Shown here in pieces: positions 1-10,464 of a DNA stretch of 64,000 nt. Under the pieces are notes generated by a model that was not told the origin of the DNA, did no database searches, and saw only the letters and a list, made by a program, of their open reading frames with translations. The first letter of the stretch is position 1. Each line of letters starts with the position of its first letter. Position numbers and translations under genes: made by a program. The stretch is from Xylophilus sp. Leaf220 (GTDB taxonomy: Bacteria; Pseudomonadota; Gammaproteobacteria; Burkholderiales; Burkholderiaceae_C). Where the stretch lies: positions 143,787 through 207,786 of the forward strand of contig NZ_LMKO01000026.1 in the NCBI RefSeq assembly GCF_001421705.1. Reading direction: 5' to 3'.

Positions 1-63
1 TGTCATGCGGGGCGGGCCTTGCCTTGGCGCGACCGCGAAGGTCGACACCCGGATTTGAATGGA

Positions 64-118
64 AAAGGGCTGTAGCCGTCGTCGGATGCCGGCCTGTAGC
101 TATTTAATCGATAGCAGA
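64..118 (+). repeat. Dispersed palindromic element, copy A (two-hairpin form)
   Basis: The copy starts with a GGGCTGTAGCC block, has a GC-rich imperfect hairpin in the middle and ends in the palindrome GCTAT-N7-ATAGC at 99-115. Nearly the same layout appears at 22026-22077 and, in reverse, at 56665-56717. It lies in non-coding DNA. REP- or MITE-like behaviour is an inference from the repeated layout; no transposase gene is near. Confidence 0.7.
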
Positions 119-174
119 CGCGGTTTCGAAGGCGGTGGGGCGTGGTCCGGGACCGCGCCGACGGCGTACTCCGC

Positions 175-460
175 TCCGCGAATGTCCCCCGGCCTGCGGC
201 CTCCTCCTTTATTTCGCTGCGCGGAGCACGCCATCGACGCGATCCCTGCGGCAGCGCCTGATCGGCGATTGGAGAAAACAGCGGCCCGGTTTCGCCAAAG
301 CGAGCCCACGTGCCTCTCGACAGCGAAACACGGCGCCCCGCCATACGACCCGCGACGGCCGATCCGCCCCGCACGACACGACGCGCCCTGGGCCGGGAGC
401 GTCGGGTGCCCCCCGCAGCGAAATAAAGGAGGAGGCCGCAGGCCGGGGGACATTCGCGGA
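175..460. repeat. Perfect 46-bp inverted repeat with a 194-bp centre
   Basis: Bases 175-220 and 415-460 are exact reverse complements of each other. Each arm carries AATGTCCCCCGGCCTGCGGC or its complement, followed by a CTCCTCCTTTATTTCGC stretch. The 194 bp between them shows no gene. The arms look like two opposed copies of a dispersed non-coding repeat I associate with Comamonadaceae genomes. A terminal-repeat mini-element is the other possibility, but no target-site duplication is clear. Confidence 0.75.
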
Positions 461-595
461 GGGGGGCACCCGGCGATCCCGGCCCCCCCACCTGCCCCTG
501 CCCCTGCCCGACCTGCCAGAACTGCACCACCCCACCACTCGCGCCGAACCGCACACACACCAGCCCCACATCACCACCCGAAGCAACATCCACCC

Positions 596-3304
596 TCATA
601 CCCAGAAATCCTTCCGGCACAGCCCCCGCGCTGCACAGTAGTCGCACACCGCCCCCTCCCCCAGCGCCGGCAGCGCCACCCCCTCGGCGATGCGCGACAG
701 GTCGTCCAGGATTCCCTCGACCAGCATGTCGCGCGCCTGCACCACGTCCTCCTGCTCGACGAAGGTGGTCGACCCCTTCTCGCCGATGTTGAGGTAGGCC
801 GCATGCAGTGCGTCGTCTTCCAGCAGGGCGGCGTAGAAGGCGAGCTGCGTGTCCTCGCCCTGGCGGCGCAGGCGCTCGCGGGTGGTCTGCAGACCCTCGG
901 TCTTGTAGTCGATCACCAAAGGCAGCAGCGCGCCGTCGGGTCCGCCCGGCAACCGGTCCATCCGGTCGATCTGGCCGACCAGCAGCACGTCGCCCAGCGG
1001 CTGCTCGCGCCAGCCCTCGGCCCATCCGAACCGGGCGCCGGCGGCGTCGTGCCCGGCCAGCCAGGCCAGGTAGCCGTCGCGCGCCTGCGGCCAGGTCGCG
1101 GCGAAGGGCAGGAAGTCTTCGGCCGGCAGCCGGCGGGCGCGGGTGGCCTGCTCGGCGGCCGCGTCGAGCAGCGCCAGGCGCGCAGCGGGATCGTCGGTCG
1201 GCGCCTGGACCAGCGCTTCGTGAAAGCCGCGCAGCGTGTCGTGCAGCCAGAGGCCGAAGTCGCGCTTGTCCACCTCGGCATCCAGCTCGTCGGCCTCCTG
1301 CAGGCCGAGCTGGCGCAGCGCGAAGAAGCGGTACGGGCACTTGCGCAGGTCTTCGTAGGCACTGGCGGACAGGCGCTCGACCGGCAGCGCATCGCCCGTC
1401 GGCTGCGGCCGCGGCGTGGGCTGCGCCGCGATGCTGCGCGCGGGCCGTGGATCGGCAACCTCCGCCGCCGCGCCGGGCACCGACTGCAGGGCCTGCACCA
1501 GCGGGCTGGGCAGCAGCGGCTCGCCGCCTTCGTCGCCGCGGCGCCAGAGGATGTCGACCTGCGGTGCGCACAGCGCGATCTCCCACGCGGCGGCGGTCTC
1601 GGCCTGCAGCGCCTCGCGGGTCGTCAGGCCGAGCGCGATGCGTTCCGCAGCCGACCAGGCGCCGGCAGGCTCGGGCGCCGCGGGCAGCCGGATCTCGTCG
1701 CAGCCGGGCATCACCACCGCGCCGAACGGGCGGGCCAGCAGCTGCTGCATCGGCAGCACGACGACCTCGGCCTCGGCCGTCTGCCCATCGGCTTCGGGCT
1801 GGAAGTTGGCGGCTTCCAGGGCCTGTCGCGCCCAGGTGCCGAAGGCCGACAGGCCCATGCGACGGGTGGCCCAGGGAGAGTCCTCGAGCTGCTGCGCGAA
1901 ATGGGCCTGCGCGACGGCGTCGAGCCGCAGTACCGCCACCACCTTCTCGCCGGCGGCATCGGCGCGCAGGCCGTCCCACAGGCCGCTGGCCTGCAGCAAT
2001 CCGCGCAACGCGGCCAGCCACTGCGGCAGCGGGCGGGGGCGCTGCATCGCCTCGCGCAGCGCGTCGATGTCGGCCGACAGGTCGCGCAGCAGCGGGGCCG
2101 GCGCCTTGTCGCCCGGCGGCGGCTGCCAGCCGCTCCAGTCGCGCACGCCTTCGCGCCGCAGCGCGGCCTCCAGCGGGCGCAGCCGGGCGGTTTCGAAGGT
2201 GGGGGATTGCTTGAGCCAGTCGAGCACGTCGTCGGCCGCGGCCTGGCGGGCGCAGGCGCGCAGCGCGGCCATGACCTGGGCGGCGGCGCGGGTGGTCGAG
2301 AGCTTCCAGCCGCTTTCGTCGCGCAATGCGAGGCCCTGGGCATGCAGCATCGCGCCGATGCGACGGGTCAGTGCCCGGTCGTTCGCGACCAGGGCGACCG
2401 GCGTGGCGCCTTCGCGCACCCGCGCCAGCACGCAGGCGGCGGCACGCTCGGCCTCGTCCTCGGCGTCGGGCGCGGCATGCAGGCGCACGCCGGTGCAGCG
2501 GTCGGCCGGCCGGCGCAGGCCGAGGCGCAGGGCGGTCAGGCCGTTCGACTCCCACCGGCGGCAGATGGTGTCGGCAACGGGCTCGGGCTGCAGGCCGTCG
2601 AGCACCACCAGGCAGCGGATGCCGCCGGCCGCCGCGCCGGGTCCGAGCAGCACGTCGGTGGCGCAGGCCGAGGTCAGGGCCCAGACCAGCGCCACCCGCG
2701 CGGTGGCGGCCTCGAGCTGCAGCACCGCGGCCTCGGTCCCCTGCCCCATAGCCTCGGCGGCGGCCTCGCCCCAGGCGGGGCGGTCTTCGGGCACCACCGC
2801 GGCGAGTGCGCGGTGCAGTTGGCAGGCCGACTCGACCAGAGGCTCGGCCAGGGTGTCGGCATAGCGCTTCAGGGTCGGCACCTGCTCCAGCAGGGCCAGG
2901 GCGCGCAGCAGGTCGCGGGCGGTGTCGCCGGTCACGCCGCCGGCATCGGCCGCCTCGGGTGCGCCCAGGCTGCGGGCCCAACTGGAGAAGGTCTCGAAGC
3001 GCGGCGCGAAGCCCTGCGGCCGCACGGCTGCCCAGTAGCGGCGCGCGACCGGCAGCAGCTGGGCGTAGGGCAGCACCACCACCGCCTGGGCCGGGTGCAC
3101 GCCGTGGGTGTCGAAAGCCTCGGCCAGGCGCGCGATCACGCCGCTCGCCGGGTCCCGCCAGAGGGCATCGACCGGGTGCGCGAAAGCGGCCGTCCCAGCA
3201 TCGCCGCAAGGGGCTTTCGCTATGGCGTCGATAGCAGAGGGAGCCCCTTCCCTACACTTGGGTTCTGTCACAATGGCCGCCACTTTAGCGGCTCCATATC
3301 CCAC
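596..3304 (-). CDS. PD-(D/E)XK nuclease family protein, AddB-like
   Basis: This is a roughly 900-residue protein of the AddB/RecB-nuclease type, which processes double-strand DNA ends with an AddA/UvrD helicase partner. The C-terminus has the nuclease core with GQIDRMD followed by VIDYKT (the D-x-K pair). Cysteines that could hold an Fe-S cluster are present: one in [13 protein letters not shown] and three in [10 protein letters not shown] just before the stop. The N-terminal two thirds looks like the degenerate helicase-like part of AddB. The start is uncertain: GTG at 3304 lies 15 bp from the divergent trxA start, and GTG at 3271 is an alternative. No addA follows within the window, which is odd for this family. 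Confidence 0.85.
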   Translation of the reverse strand: MGYGAAKVAAIVTEPKCREGAPSAIDAIAKAPCGDAGTAAFAHPVDALWRDPASGVIARLAEAFDTHGVHPAQAVVVLPYAQLLPVARRYWAAVRPQGFAPRFETFSSWARSLGAPEAADAGGVTGDTARDLLRALALLEQVPTLKRYADTLAEPLVESACQLHRALAAVVPEDRPAWGEAAAEAMGQGTEAAVLQLEAATARVALVWALTSACATDVLLGPGAAAGGIRCLVVLDGLQPEPVADTICRRWESNGLTALRLGLRRPADRCTGVRLHAAPDAEDEAERAAACVLARVREGATPVALVANDRALTRRIGAMLHAQGLALRDESGWKLSTTRAAAQVMAALRACARQAAADDVLDWLKQSPTFETARLRPLEAALRREGVRDWSGWQPPPGDKAPAPLLRDLSADIDALREAMQRPRPLPQWLAALRGLLQASGLWDGLRADAAGEKVVAVLRLDAVAQAHFAQQLEDSPWATRRMGLSAFGTWARQALEAANFQPEADGQTAEAEVVVLPMQQLLARPFGAVVMPGCDEIRLPAAPEPAGAWSAAERIALGLTTREALQAETAAAWEIALCAPQVDILWRRGDEGGEPLLPSPLVQALQSVPGAAAEVADPRPARSIAAQPTPRPQPTGDALPVERLSASAYEDLRKCPYRFFALRQLGLQEADELDAEVDKRDFGLWLHDTLRGFHEALVQAPTDDPAARLALLDAAAEQATRARRLPAEDFLPFAATWPQARDGYLAWLAGHDAAGARFGWAEGWREQPLGDVLLVGQIDRMDRLPGGPDGALLPLVIDYKTEGLQTTRERLRRQGEDTQLAFYAALLEDDALHAAYLNIGEKGSTTFVEQEDVVQARDMLVEGILDDLSRIAEGVALPALGEGAVCDYCAARGLCRKDFWV
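3219..3235. repeat. GCTAY-N7-RTAGC palindrome, copy B
   Basis: GCTAT, seven bases, ATAGC. It lies in the first codons of the AddB-like gene and upstream of trxA. Only the 17-bp core is present, without the GC-rich hairpin seen in the full copies. Confidence 0.55.
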
Positions 3305-3318
3305 ACAAGGAAGACTCC

Positions 3319-3651
3319 ATGGCCAGCGATCTCATCAAACATATTTCGGATGCGTCCTTCGACGCCGACGTGCTGCAGGCCGACAAGCCGGTGCTGGTGG
3401 ATTACTGGGCCGAATGGTGCGGCCCCTGCAAGATGATTGCACCGATCCTCGACGAAGTCTCGGCCAGCTACAAGGACAAGCTGCAGATCGCCAAGATGAA
3501 CGTCGACGAGAACCGCACCATTCCCGCCAAGTTCGGCATCCGCGGCATCCCGACGCTGATGCTGTTCAAGGGCGGCCAGCTGGCCGCCACCAAGGTCGGC
3601 GCCCTGAGCAAGGCGCAGCTGACCGAGTTCATCGACCAGCAGCTGGCCTGA
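3319..3651 (+). CDS. trxA: Thioredoxin
   Basis: Cytoplasmic dithiol reductant of 110 residues, the usual size. The WCGPC redox site is at residues 33-37, and the fold-typical cis-proline lies in the [11 protein letters not shown] stretch near residue 75. An AAGGAAG ribosome-binding site sits just upstream of the ATG. It reduces ribonucleotide reductase, methionine sulfoxide reductases and other partners. It precedes rho, as in many proteobacteria. A GC-rich hairpin (3662-3682) follows the stop. Confidence 0.97.
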   Translation: MASDLIKHISDASFDADVLQADKPVLVDYWAEWCGPCKMIAPILDEVSASYKDKLQIAKMNVDENRTIPAKFGIRGIPTLMLFKGGQLAATKVGALSKAQLTEFIDQQLA

Positions 3652-3661
3652 TCGATCGGTG

Positions 3662-3682
3662 CCGGGGCGCCCACCGCCCCGG
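3662..3682 (+). terminator. GC-rich hairpin after trxA
   Basis: CCGGGGCG and CGCCCCGG pair across a 5-nt loop about ten bases after the trxA stop. There is no T-run, so it may only stabilise the 3' end or pause polymerase. It is not a classic intrinsic terminator. Confidence 0.4.
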
Positions 3683-3879
3683 TCGCCGCAGGCCCCGTGC
3701 GCAGTGCGCAACGCACGGGCCGCCTGCAAAGGCTGCTATCGTTTCCTGTCATAATTCGCGCATTCACCGGCCCGCGCCATCCGCGTGCGTCACCGGTTCG
3801 AGTCCCCCCGGCTCGCGAGGTCTCCTCGCCCCGCCACCCTCCCCCTGAATTTTCCTGAACTCCGCCAAGGAGTAGCTCC
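3683..3879 (+). other. rho leader region
   Basis: About 200 bp without a gene between trxA and rho. The stretch near 3735-3760 (CCTGTCATAATTCGCG) contains a TCATAAT that could be a -10 for rho. No convincing -35 is seen. The last bases hold a strong AAGGAG ribosome-binding site for rho. Rho genes are often autoregulated through a long leader, but no specific structure can be shown here. Confidence 0.35.
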
Positions 3880-5142
<1,263 letters not shown>

Positions 5143-5273
5143 AGCTTAAGCACACCCCCAGGCTGCGCGCTTCGCGTCTTCGCCTACCCCCTTGCAGGGG
5201 GCGACACCGGCGGCCCGGCAAAGCCGGTTCCGCGGTATCCCCGGAAAAATTCAGTCGCTTGCGGGCGGGGTGT
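5143..5273. repeat. GC-rich palindromic repeat between convergent rho and sbcC
   Basis: The 131-bp gap between two convergent genes holds CCCCCTTGCAGGGGG (5187-5201), then a CCGGC/GCCGG palindromic patch (about 5208-5226). The wording of this block, from CACACCCCCAGGCTGCGC on, resembles a dispersed intergenic repeat I have seen in Comamonadaceae. Its position suggests it ends or insulates both transcripts. That function is inferred. Confidence 0.5.
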
Positions 5274-8200
5274 TTATGGCACCGCGAACTGCGCATCCAG
5301 CCCGCTGTAGCCGAAGCCGATGCCCTTGCGGACCCGGATCTGCACCGGGATGCGTTCCTTGAGCGCTTCGACGTGGCTGATGATGCCGATCGTCTTGCCA
5401 CCTGCGTTGAGGCTGTCGAGCGCGTCGAGCGCGATCTCCAGCGTCTCGGCATCGAGCGTGCCGAATCCCTCGTCCAGGAACAGCGAGTCGATGCTGGTCT
5501 TGTGGCTCACCAGGTCGGACAGCGCCAGCGCCAGCGCCAAGCTCACCAGGAAGCTCTCGCCGCCCGACAGCGTGCGGGTGTCGCGTGTCACGTCGGCCTG
5601 CCAGGTATCGACCACTTCCAGCTCCAGGTCGCCCGCGGCACGCCGGGCCAGGCGATAGCGGGCCTGCAGCCGGCCGAGCTGGCGGTTGGCCAAGTGCACC
5701 AGGTGGTCGAGCGTGAGGCCCTGGGCGAACTTGCGATACTTGGCCCCGTCGGCCGATCCGATCAGGCCGTTGAGGTGCTGCCACACGTCGGCATCCGCCT
5801 CCTGCGCGCCGATCTGCGCCCACAACGCCTGCAGGCTCTCGCGCCGCGCCGCATCCTCTTGCAGCCGGCTGGCGATGCCCCCCTGGCGCTGGGCGACAGC
5901 GGTCTGTTCGGCGGCGGATGCCTGCAGCAGTTCGTCGAGCTCGACCGCCGTGCGCGAGGCCGCGCGCCCGGCGCGAAGGTCTTCCAGCGCAGACAGCGCT
6001 GCCGCATGCAGCGCGCGGGCTTCGGCCATCGACTGCTGCAATGCGGACAACGCGGCGCGCAGGCGGTCGCGCTCCGCCTCTTCCAGCCATGCGGCGTGAA
6101 AGTCGGCGGCCTGCCCGAAGGGGCTGTCCGCCAGCGCCGCGGTCCAGCGGGCGAGGGCCTGCGCGCACTGGGCATCGGCTGCGGCATGCTGCTGTTGCAG
6201 CGATGTCCGTGCCCCCTGCAGCACAGCCGCATCCTGCTCGGCAGCCCGCAGGGCGGCTTCTGCCTCGGCCAGCGCACCGCCCGCATCGACCGCATCGGGC
6301 GCGGCCCGAACGGCGGCAGGAGCCGGCGCTGCGGCCACGCGGTCCGACCAGCGCTGCGCCGATTCGGCCGCGAAATGCGCCTGTCGGCGGAGGTCCTCCT
6401 CTTCCCGCTGCAGTGCCGCCAGCCGGCTCTGCGCGTCCTGGAATTCGCAGTACTCCTGCGCGCGCGCGGCCAGCCAGGCGTTTCCGTCGGCCGGCATGGC
6501 GTAACCCGACGCCTGCAGTTCCTGCGCCAGCGCTTCGTCCATCTCGCGGTGCCGTGCGGTCTGCACATCGTTCTGCCGGGCGAGGTCTTCTGCCTGTTGC
6601 CGGGCCGTCTCCACGGCCTGGATGGCCTGGGAATGCTCCTGGGCCGCGGCACGCTCCGCCTGCTCGGCCTGTTGCACGGCGGTGCGGGCGATCTCCCAGC
6701 GGCTCTGCGCGGCGCCGATCGCGGACCACTGTTTTTGTGCTGCCTCCAGCTGCGCGGCGTTGCCGGCCTGGGCGGACGCTATCGCTTCGGCATCCTGGCG
6801 ATCGACCGGCCACCGGATCGTTTCGCAGCTGCGTTGCCAATCGTCGGCGCACCGCGCGGCGTCCGCGGCGCCCTCGCCCATCTGCTGCGCGGCCTGCGCG
6901 CTCTGCGCCTGCAGCGCGGCGAGTGCCGAGCGCTGCTCCTGCCCCTCCTCGGTCACAGCCTGGCACTGCGCTTCCAGGCCACCCAGCCGCGCCTCGGTCG
7001 CCGACACGTCGAGGGCTTCGTAGTGTGCGACCGCCGGGTGGGCGGTAGAGCCGCAGAGCGGGCATGCCTCGTCGGGCTGCAGGGCGTGGCGGTAGGCGTC
7101 CAGGTCCTTGATGCGCTGCTCCTGTAGCAAAAGCCGTTTCTGGTCCTGGACCTGCCGCTGCAGATCGGTGTAGCGGGTCCGCAGCGCCTGCATTGACTGG
7201 GCGAGACCGTCCTGCCGCCGTGCGCGGTCTGCCTGCTCTTCCTGCCACCGCGACTGCCGCGCCCGCGCTTGCTGCCACGCCTGCAGTGTTTGCCGCAGCC
7301 GGGCCCAGGCGTGGCCTTGCTCCAGCAGGCGCAGCGGCGCATCGCGCCAGTGCGCCTCGTCCTGTCCTGCGAGCGTATCGGAATGGGTCTGGCGGGCCGC
7401 AGCTTCCGCCTCGCGCGCCTGGGTCGCCGCACCGGCGGCGCGGAGCCGCACCTGGTCTGCGGCCAGCACGACCTGCTGCAGCGATGGCAGTCGCAGCGCA
7501 TGGGCCTCCTGGTGGGACCGAATGTCCGCCACCTGTGCGGCCTGCCGACCCCGGGCGTCGAACTGTGCGCGCCATCCGCTCAATCGCTCGCCCAGCAGGG
7601 CATGGTGCGACGTGGCGGTCAACTGCTGCTGCAGCGTGTCCTTCGCTTTCAGCCCGTCCTGCCAGGCCGCATGGTGCTGCTCGGCCACCCGAAGGCTGTA
7701 GCCGTGGGCCTGGTGCAGCGCGCGCACGGCGCGTTCCTGGGCTTCGCCATGGCGCGCATCGGCCTGCTGCAGCCGCTGCGCCAGCGCCGCTTCGGCCAGC
7801 GACGCGGCGTGCCAGGCATCGTGCGCCGGCCGCAGCCGCAACGCGGGTTCGCTCTGCTCCAGCCGCGCGCGCTGGGGAGCGGCGTCGTCGAGCCGGCGCT
7901 GCGCTGCCTGCAGCTGCAGCACCGCGTCGCCGTGGCGTGCGTTCGCGCGTTCGGTATCGACCAGCCACTGCCGATCGCGCGCCAGCGACTGGCGCTGCAG
8001 ATGCAGTTCCTGTGCACGTGCGGCCAGTCGCGCGGCTTCTTCGGTCAACGACGCGCGCGCGGCATCGTCCAGCAGTTCGACGCCATCGGCACGGGCCCGC
8101 AGCTGGTCGAGCGCGGTGCGCGCGTCGCGTGCCCGCTCGTAGACCCGCTGGGAAATCTGGCCGTAGATGTCGGTGCCGGTGAGCTCCTCCAGCAGCTCGG

Positions 8201-8714
8201 CGCGCTTGCCCGCACTCGCTTCCAGGAAGGCCGCGAAACCGCCTTGCGCCAGCAGCATCGACTTGGTGAAACGTTCGAAGTTGAGGCCGGTCAGCAGCTC
8301 GGTCTGGCGCAGCTTGTCCTGCACCCGGGTGGTGAGGATGCGGCCTTCGCCGTCGACGATCTCGGCCAGTTCCACCTGCACCTGCTGCAGTGCGCCTTCG
8401 GCCTTGTCGCGGGCCCGGCGCTGGCTCCAGAAGGCACGGTAGCGGGCACCCTTCACCTCGAACTCGACCTCGGCCAGGCATTCGGCGGTGTGCCGGGTCA
8501 TCAGGTCGTTGCCGCCCTGCGAGACGCTGCCGATGCGCGGCGTCTGGTGGTAGAGCGCCAGGCAGATCGCGTCGAGCAGCGTGGTCTTGCCCGCGCCGGT
8601 CGGACCGGTGATCGCGAACAGGCCGTTGCCGGCGAAAGGCGCGGCGGTGAAGTCGATGCGCCACTCGCCCTTGAGCGAGTTGAGGTTTTTCAGCCGCAGG
8701 CTCAGGATCCTCAT
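5274..8714 (-). CDS. sbcC: Exonuclease SbcC (Rad50-like ATPase subunit)
   Basis: ATPase subunit of SbcCD, which opens DNA hairpins and blocked ends. The start [14 protein letters not shown] gives 1146 residues, near the family norm. The Walker [12 protein letters not shown] is near residue 35. The middle is a long Gln/Ala/Glu/Arg-rich coiled coil with the zinc-hook CPLC (in DEACPLCGS) roughly halfway. The C-terminus has the signature [18 protein letters not shown] and Walker [16 protein letters not shown]. Its ATG overlaps the sbcD stop in an ATGA, so the two are translationally coupled. Confidence 0.96.
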   Translation of the reverse strand: MRILSLRLKNLNSLKGEWRIDFTAAPFAGNGLFAITGPTGAGKTTLLDAICLALYHQTPRIGSVSQGGNDLMTRHTAECLAEVEFEVKGARYRAFWSQRRARDKAEGALQQVQVELAEIVDGEGRILTTRVQDKLRQTELLTGLNFERFTKSMLLAQGGFAAFLEASAGKRAELLEELTGTDIYGQISQRVYERARDARTALDQLRARADGVELLDDAARASLTEEAARLAARAQELHLQRQSLARDRQWLVDTERANARHGDAVLQLQAAQRRLDDAAPQRARLEQSEPALRLRPAHDAWHAASLAEAALAQRLQQADARHGEAQERAVRALHQAHGYSLRVAEQHHAAWQDGLKAKDTLQQQLTATSHHALLGERLSGWRAQFDARGRQAAQVADIRSHQEAHALRLPSLQQVVLAADQVRLRAAGAATQAREAEAAARQTHSDTLAGQDEAHWRDAPLRLLEQGHAWARLRQTLQAWQQARARQSRWQEEQADRARRQDGLAQSMQALRTRYTDLQRQVQDQKRLLLQEQRIKDLDAYRHALQPDEACPLCGSTAHPAVAHYEALDVSATEARLGGLEAQCQAVTEEGQEQRSALAALQAQSAQAAQQMGEGAADAARCADDWQRSCETIRWPVDRQDAEAIASAQAGNAAQLEAAQKQWSAIGAAQSRWEIARTAVQQAEQAERAAAQEHSQAIQAVETARQQAEDLARQNDVQTARHREMDEALAQELQASGYAMPADGNAWLAARAQEYCEFQDAQSRLAALQREEEDLRRQAHFAAESAQRWSDRVAAAPAPAAVRAAPDAVDAGGALAEAEAALRAAEQDAAVLQGARTSLQQQHAAADAQCAQALARWTAALADSPFGQAADFHAAWLEEAERDRLRAALSALQQSMAEARALHAAALSALEDLRAGRAASRTAVELDELLQASAAEQTAVAQRQGGIASRLQEDAARRESLQALWAQIGAQEADADVWQHLNGLIGSADGAKYRKFAQGLTLDHLVHLANRQLGRLQARYRLARRAAGDLELEVVDTWQADVTRDTRTLSGGESFLVSLALALALSDLVSHKTSIDSLFLDEGFGTLDAETLEIALDALDSLNAGGKTIGIISHVEALKERIPVQIRVRKGIGFGYSGLDAQFAVP

Positions 8715-9931
8715 GCCGCGCCACCCTCGGCCAACTCGGCCACCACGGCGCGGTAGCGGTCGCGCAGCCGCTCCTGCAGCGCGGGCTCCAGCGACTCGGC
8801 GGCGAGCCTCCGGTCGAAGACCTCGGCCGGTCCCAGCTCGTCCAGCGTCTCGCCGGCGGATGCCGCCAGGACGGCCGCGGCGTTGCCGCGCGCCCGGCGC
8901 ACCCGCAGCACCTCGACCGGCAGGCCCTCGACCAGTTGGGCCACCCGCAGTTGCAGGTCGGACAGGTAGTCGTCGGTCGTCACTTCGACATCGAGCCACA
9001 CCGGCAGCTCGGGCCGGGCGGCCAGCGCCGCCTCGGCGAGCGCCGCCGGCAGGTCGGCCAGGCGCCCCCGCACCGTGGCCAGCGGCTGGAAGCACGGCAC
9101 CGGCAGCGGCGTGACGCACTTCAGGCCCGCCAGGTCGAAATCGACCAGCAGCACCTGCTTGTCCTGCCGCGCTTCGTCGAAGCCCAGCGGCACCGGCGAT
9201 CCGCTGTAGCGGATGTGTTCCAGCCCGCCGACTTTCTGCGGCTGGTGGATATGGCCCAGCGCGATGTAGTCGGCCGGGGGGAACGCGTTGGTCGGGAAGG
9301 CCTCGAGCGCGCCCACGTAGATCTCGCGCACCGCCTCGCTGGCGCTGGCGCCGACGGTGGTGAGGTGGCCGGTGGCGACGATCGGCAGCCCGCCGAGCGC
9401 TGCGCTGCGCTCGACGGCGCGGGCGTGCAGGCCCTGGTAATGCACACGGATCGCCTCCTGCAGCGCCAGCTGCTTGTCGGCCGCGCTGTCGCCGGCCTGG
9501 CTCGTCAGCAGGTCGCGCGCGCGCAGGAAGGGCACGGCGCACAGCACCGCGCCGGGCGTCGCGTCGCGGCGGTGCAGCACCAGAATCTGGTCGTCGGGAT
9601 CGGCCGCCAGGCTCGGCAGGACACGGGTGCCCAGTTGCGCCAGCAGGCTGCGGCTTTCGCCCAGCACCGCGACAGAGTCGTGGTTGCCGCCCAGCACCAC
9701 CAGCTCGGCACCGGCGGCGCGCAGGGCCAGGGCGCAGCGGTGGTACAGCTCGCGGGCATAGCTCGGCGGCGAGCCGGTATCGAAGATGTCGCCGGCGACC
9801 ACCACCGCATCCACCGCGTGCGCCTGCACCTGGCGCGCCAGCCAGTCGACGAAGCCCTGGTGCTCGGCCTGGCGGGTCTTGCCCATGAAATGCTGGCCGA
9901 GGTGCCAGTCGGAGGTGTGCAGGATGCGCAA
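8711..9931 (-). CDS. sbcD: Exonuclease SbcD (Mre11-like nuclease subunit)
   Basis: Mn-dependent calcineurin-type phosphoesterase partner of SbcC. Metal-binding motifs appear in order: [28 protein letters not shown] and LGHIHQPQ. The conserved family start [12 protein letters not shown] is preceded by TTG, so I place the start at TTG 9931 (406 residues). Upstream in-frame codons would run into the divergent rpmE2 region. The ribosome-binding site is weak. It is first gene of an sbcDC operon. Confidence 0.93.
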   Translation of the reverse strand: MRILHTSDWHLGQHFMGKTRQAEHQGFVDWLARQVQAHAVDAVVVAGDIFDTGSPPSYARELYHRCALALRAAGAELVVLGGNHDSVAVLGESRSLLAQLGTRVLPSLAADPDDQILVLHRRDATPGAVLCAVPFLRARDLLTSQAGDSAADKQLALQEAIRVHYQGLHARAVERSAALGGLPIVATGHLTTVGASASEAVREIYVGALEAFPTNAFPPADYIALGHIHQPQKVGGLEHIRYSGSPVPLGFDEARQDKQVLLVDFDLAGLKCVTPLPVPCFQPLATVRGRLADLPAALAEAALAARPELPVWLDVEVTTDDYLSDLQLRVAQLVEGLPVEVLRVRRARGNAAAVLAASAGETLDELGPAEVFDRRLAAESLEPALQERLRDRYRAVVAELAEGGAA

Positions 9932-9980
9932 GATGGAGGTTCGCCAGGAGAAAATGTAAGGAGCGGCTGAGAGGGTCTGT

Positions 9981-10008
9981 GCGATAATCGCAGACTTTTC
10001 CGCGGAAA
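9981..10008. promoter_or_regulatory. Divergent control region between sbcD and rpmE2
   Basis: GATAAT (9983-9988), a plausible -10 for rpmE2, sits inside the palindrome GCGATAATCGC (9981-9991). A second perfect 12-bp palindrome, TTTCCGCGGAAA, follows at 9997-10008. Such nested dyads suggest an operator. No match to a regulator I know is evident: it is neither a CTGT-N8-ACAG LexA box nor a clear Zur box. Confidence 0.45.
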
Positions 10009-10065
10009 GTGCTGGGCAATGGGTGCGCAGTGGCTCTCGCAGCAGAACCTCAAGGAAACCAGGCC

Positions 10066-10326
10066 ATGAAAGAAGGCATTCACCCAAATTACCGCGAAGT
10101 GCTCTTCGTGGACCTCTCCAACGGCTTCAAGTTCGTGACGCGCTCGTGCGCCAGCACGAAGGAAACCGCCAAGGCCGACGACGGCCGCGAGCTGCCCCTG
10201 TACAAGCTGGACACGTCGAGCGAATCGCACCCGTTCTACACCGGCACGCAGAAGTCGGTCGACAACATGGGCGGCCGCGTCGAGAAGTTCCGCAATCGCT
10301 TCGGCAAGCCAGGGGCTGCCAAGTAA
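10066..10326 (+). CDS. rpmE2: 50S ribosomal protein L31 type B
   Basis: 86-residue L31 paralogue starting [14 protein letters not shown]. It lacks the CxxC zinc ligands of type A L31, which defines the zinc-independent type B form. The only cysteine is in TRSCAST. An AAGGAAACC ribosome-binding site precedes the ATG at 10066, and an upstream in-frame ATG at 10009 is not supported by family alignment. In many bacteria this form replaces the zinc-containing L31 when zinc is scarce. A strong intrinsic terminator follows. Confidence 0.96.
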   Translation: MKEGIHPNYREVLFVDLSNGFKFVTRSCASTKETAKADDGRELPLYKLDTSSESHPFYTGTQKSVDNMGGRVEKFRNRFGKPGAAK

Positions 10327-10376
10327 GCGACCCAGACCGCGACGTAGCTGCTGTCTGGCAGGTGCGATTCCGCTAG

Positions 10377-10411
10377 AAAGGCAGCCCGGGTTTCCCGCGC
10401 TGCCTTTTTTT
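10377..10411 (+). terminator. Intrinsic terminator after rpmE2
   Basis: AAAGGCAGC pairs with GCTGCC(TTT) around a 13-nt centre, followed by seven Ts. It is 50 bp after the rpmE2 stop and before the next gene's GTG. Confidence 0.85.
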
Positions 10412-10464
10412 ATCGATACGGCGTTCGATGCGCGCTGCAGCAACCTGGCCCTCTCTCCTCACCC

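Larger units (their letters stand above)
1..595. other. Gene-free repeat island downstream of the AddB-like nuclease
   Basis: I see no credible gene here. Reading frames cross it on both strands, but they are low-complexity Arg/Pro/Gly translations with no domain. It holds one copy of the dispersed palindromic element (64-118), a perfect 46-bp inverted repeat (175-220 and 415-460) and a short CCTGCCC-rich run near 490-530. In related Burkholderiales a UvrD/AddA-type helicase gene normally follows the nuclease gene that ends at 596. Its start is not found here, so this island sits where that gene would be expected. Confidence 0.7.

Noticed and set aside
490-530. CCTGCCC tandem-like run
   Set aside because: Too short and irregular to call a tandem repeat array.
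3-3209. A 1068-residue open frame on the minus strand across the nuclease gene
   Set aside because: Arg/Pro/Gly-rich translation with no domain; it is an out-of-frame shadow of the real nuclease gene in GC-rich DNA, and its end runs through the 46-bp repeat arms.
3790-3812. A tRNA T-arm-like stretch (GGTTCGAGTCC) before rho
   Set aside because: The T stem would have mismatches and no acceptor, D or anticodon arm can be built around it.
9971-9993. Possible LexA box in CTGTGCGATAATCGCAG upstream of rpmE2 and sbcD
   Set aside because: It lacks the CTGT-N8-ACAG spacing and final ACAG; better described as a dyad around the -10.
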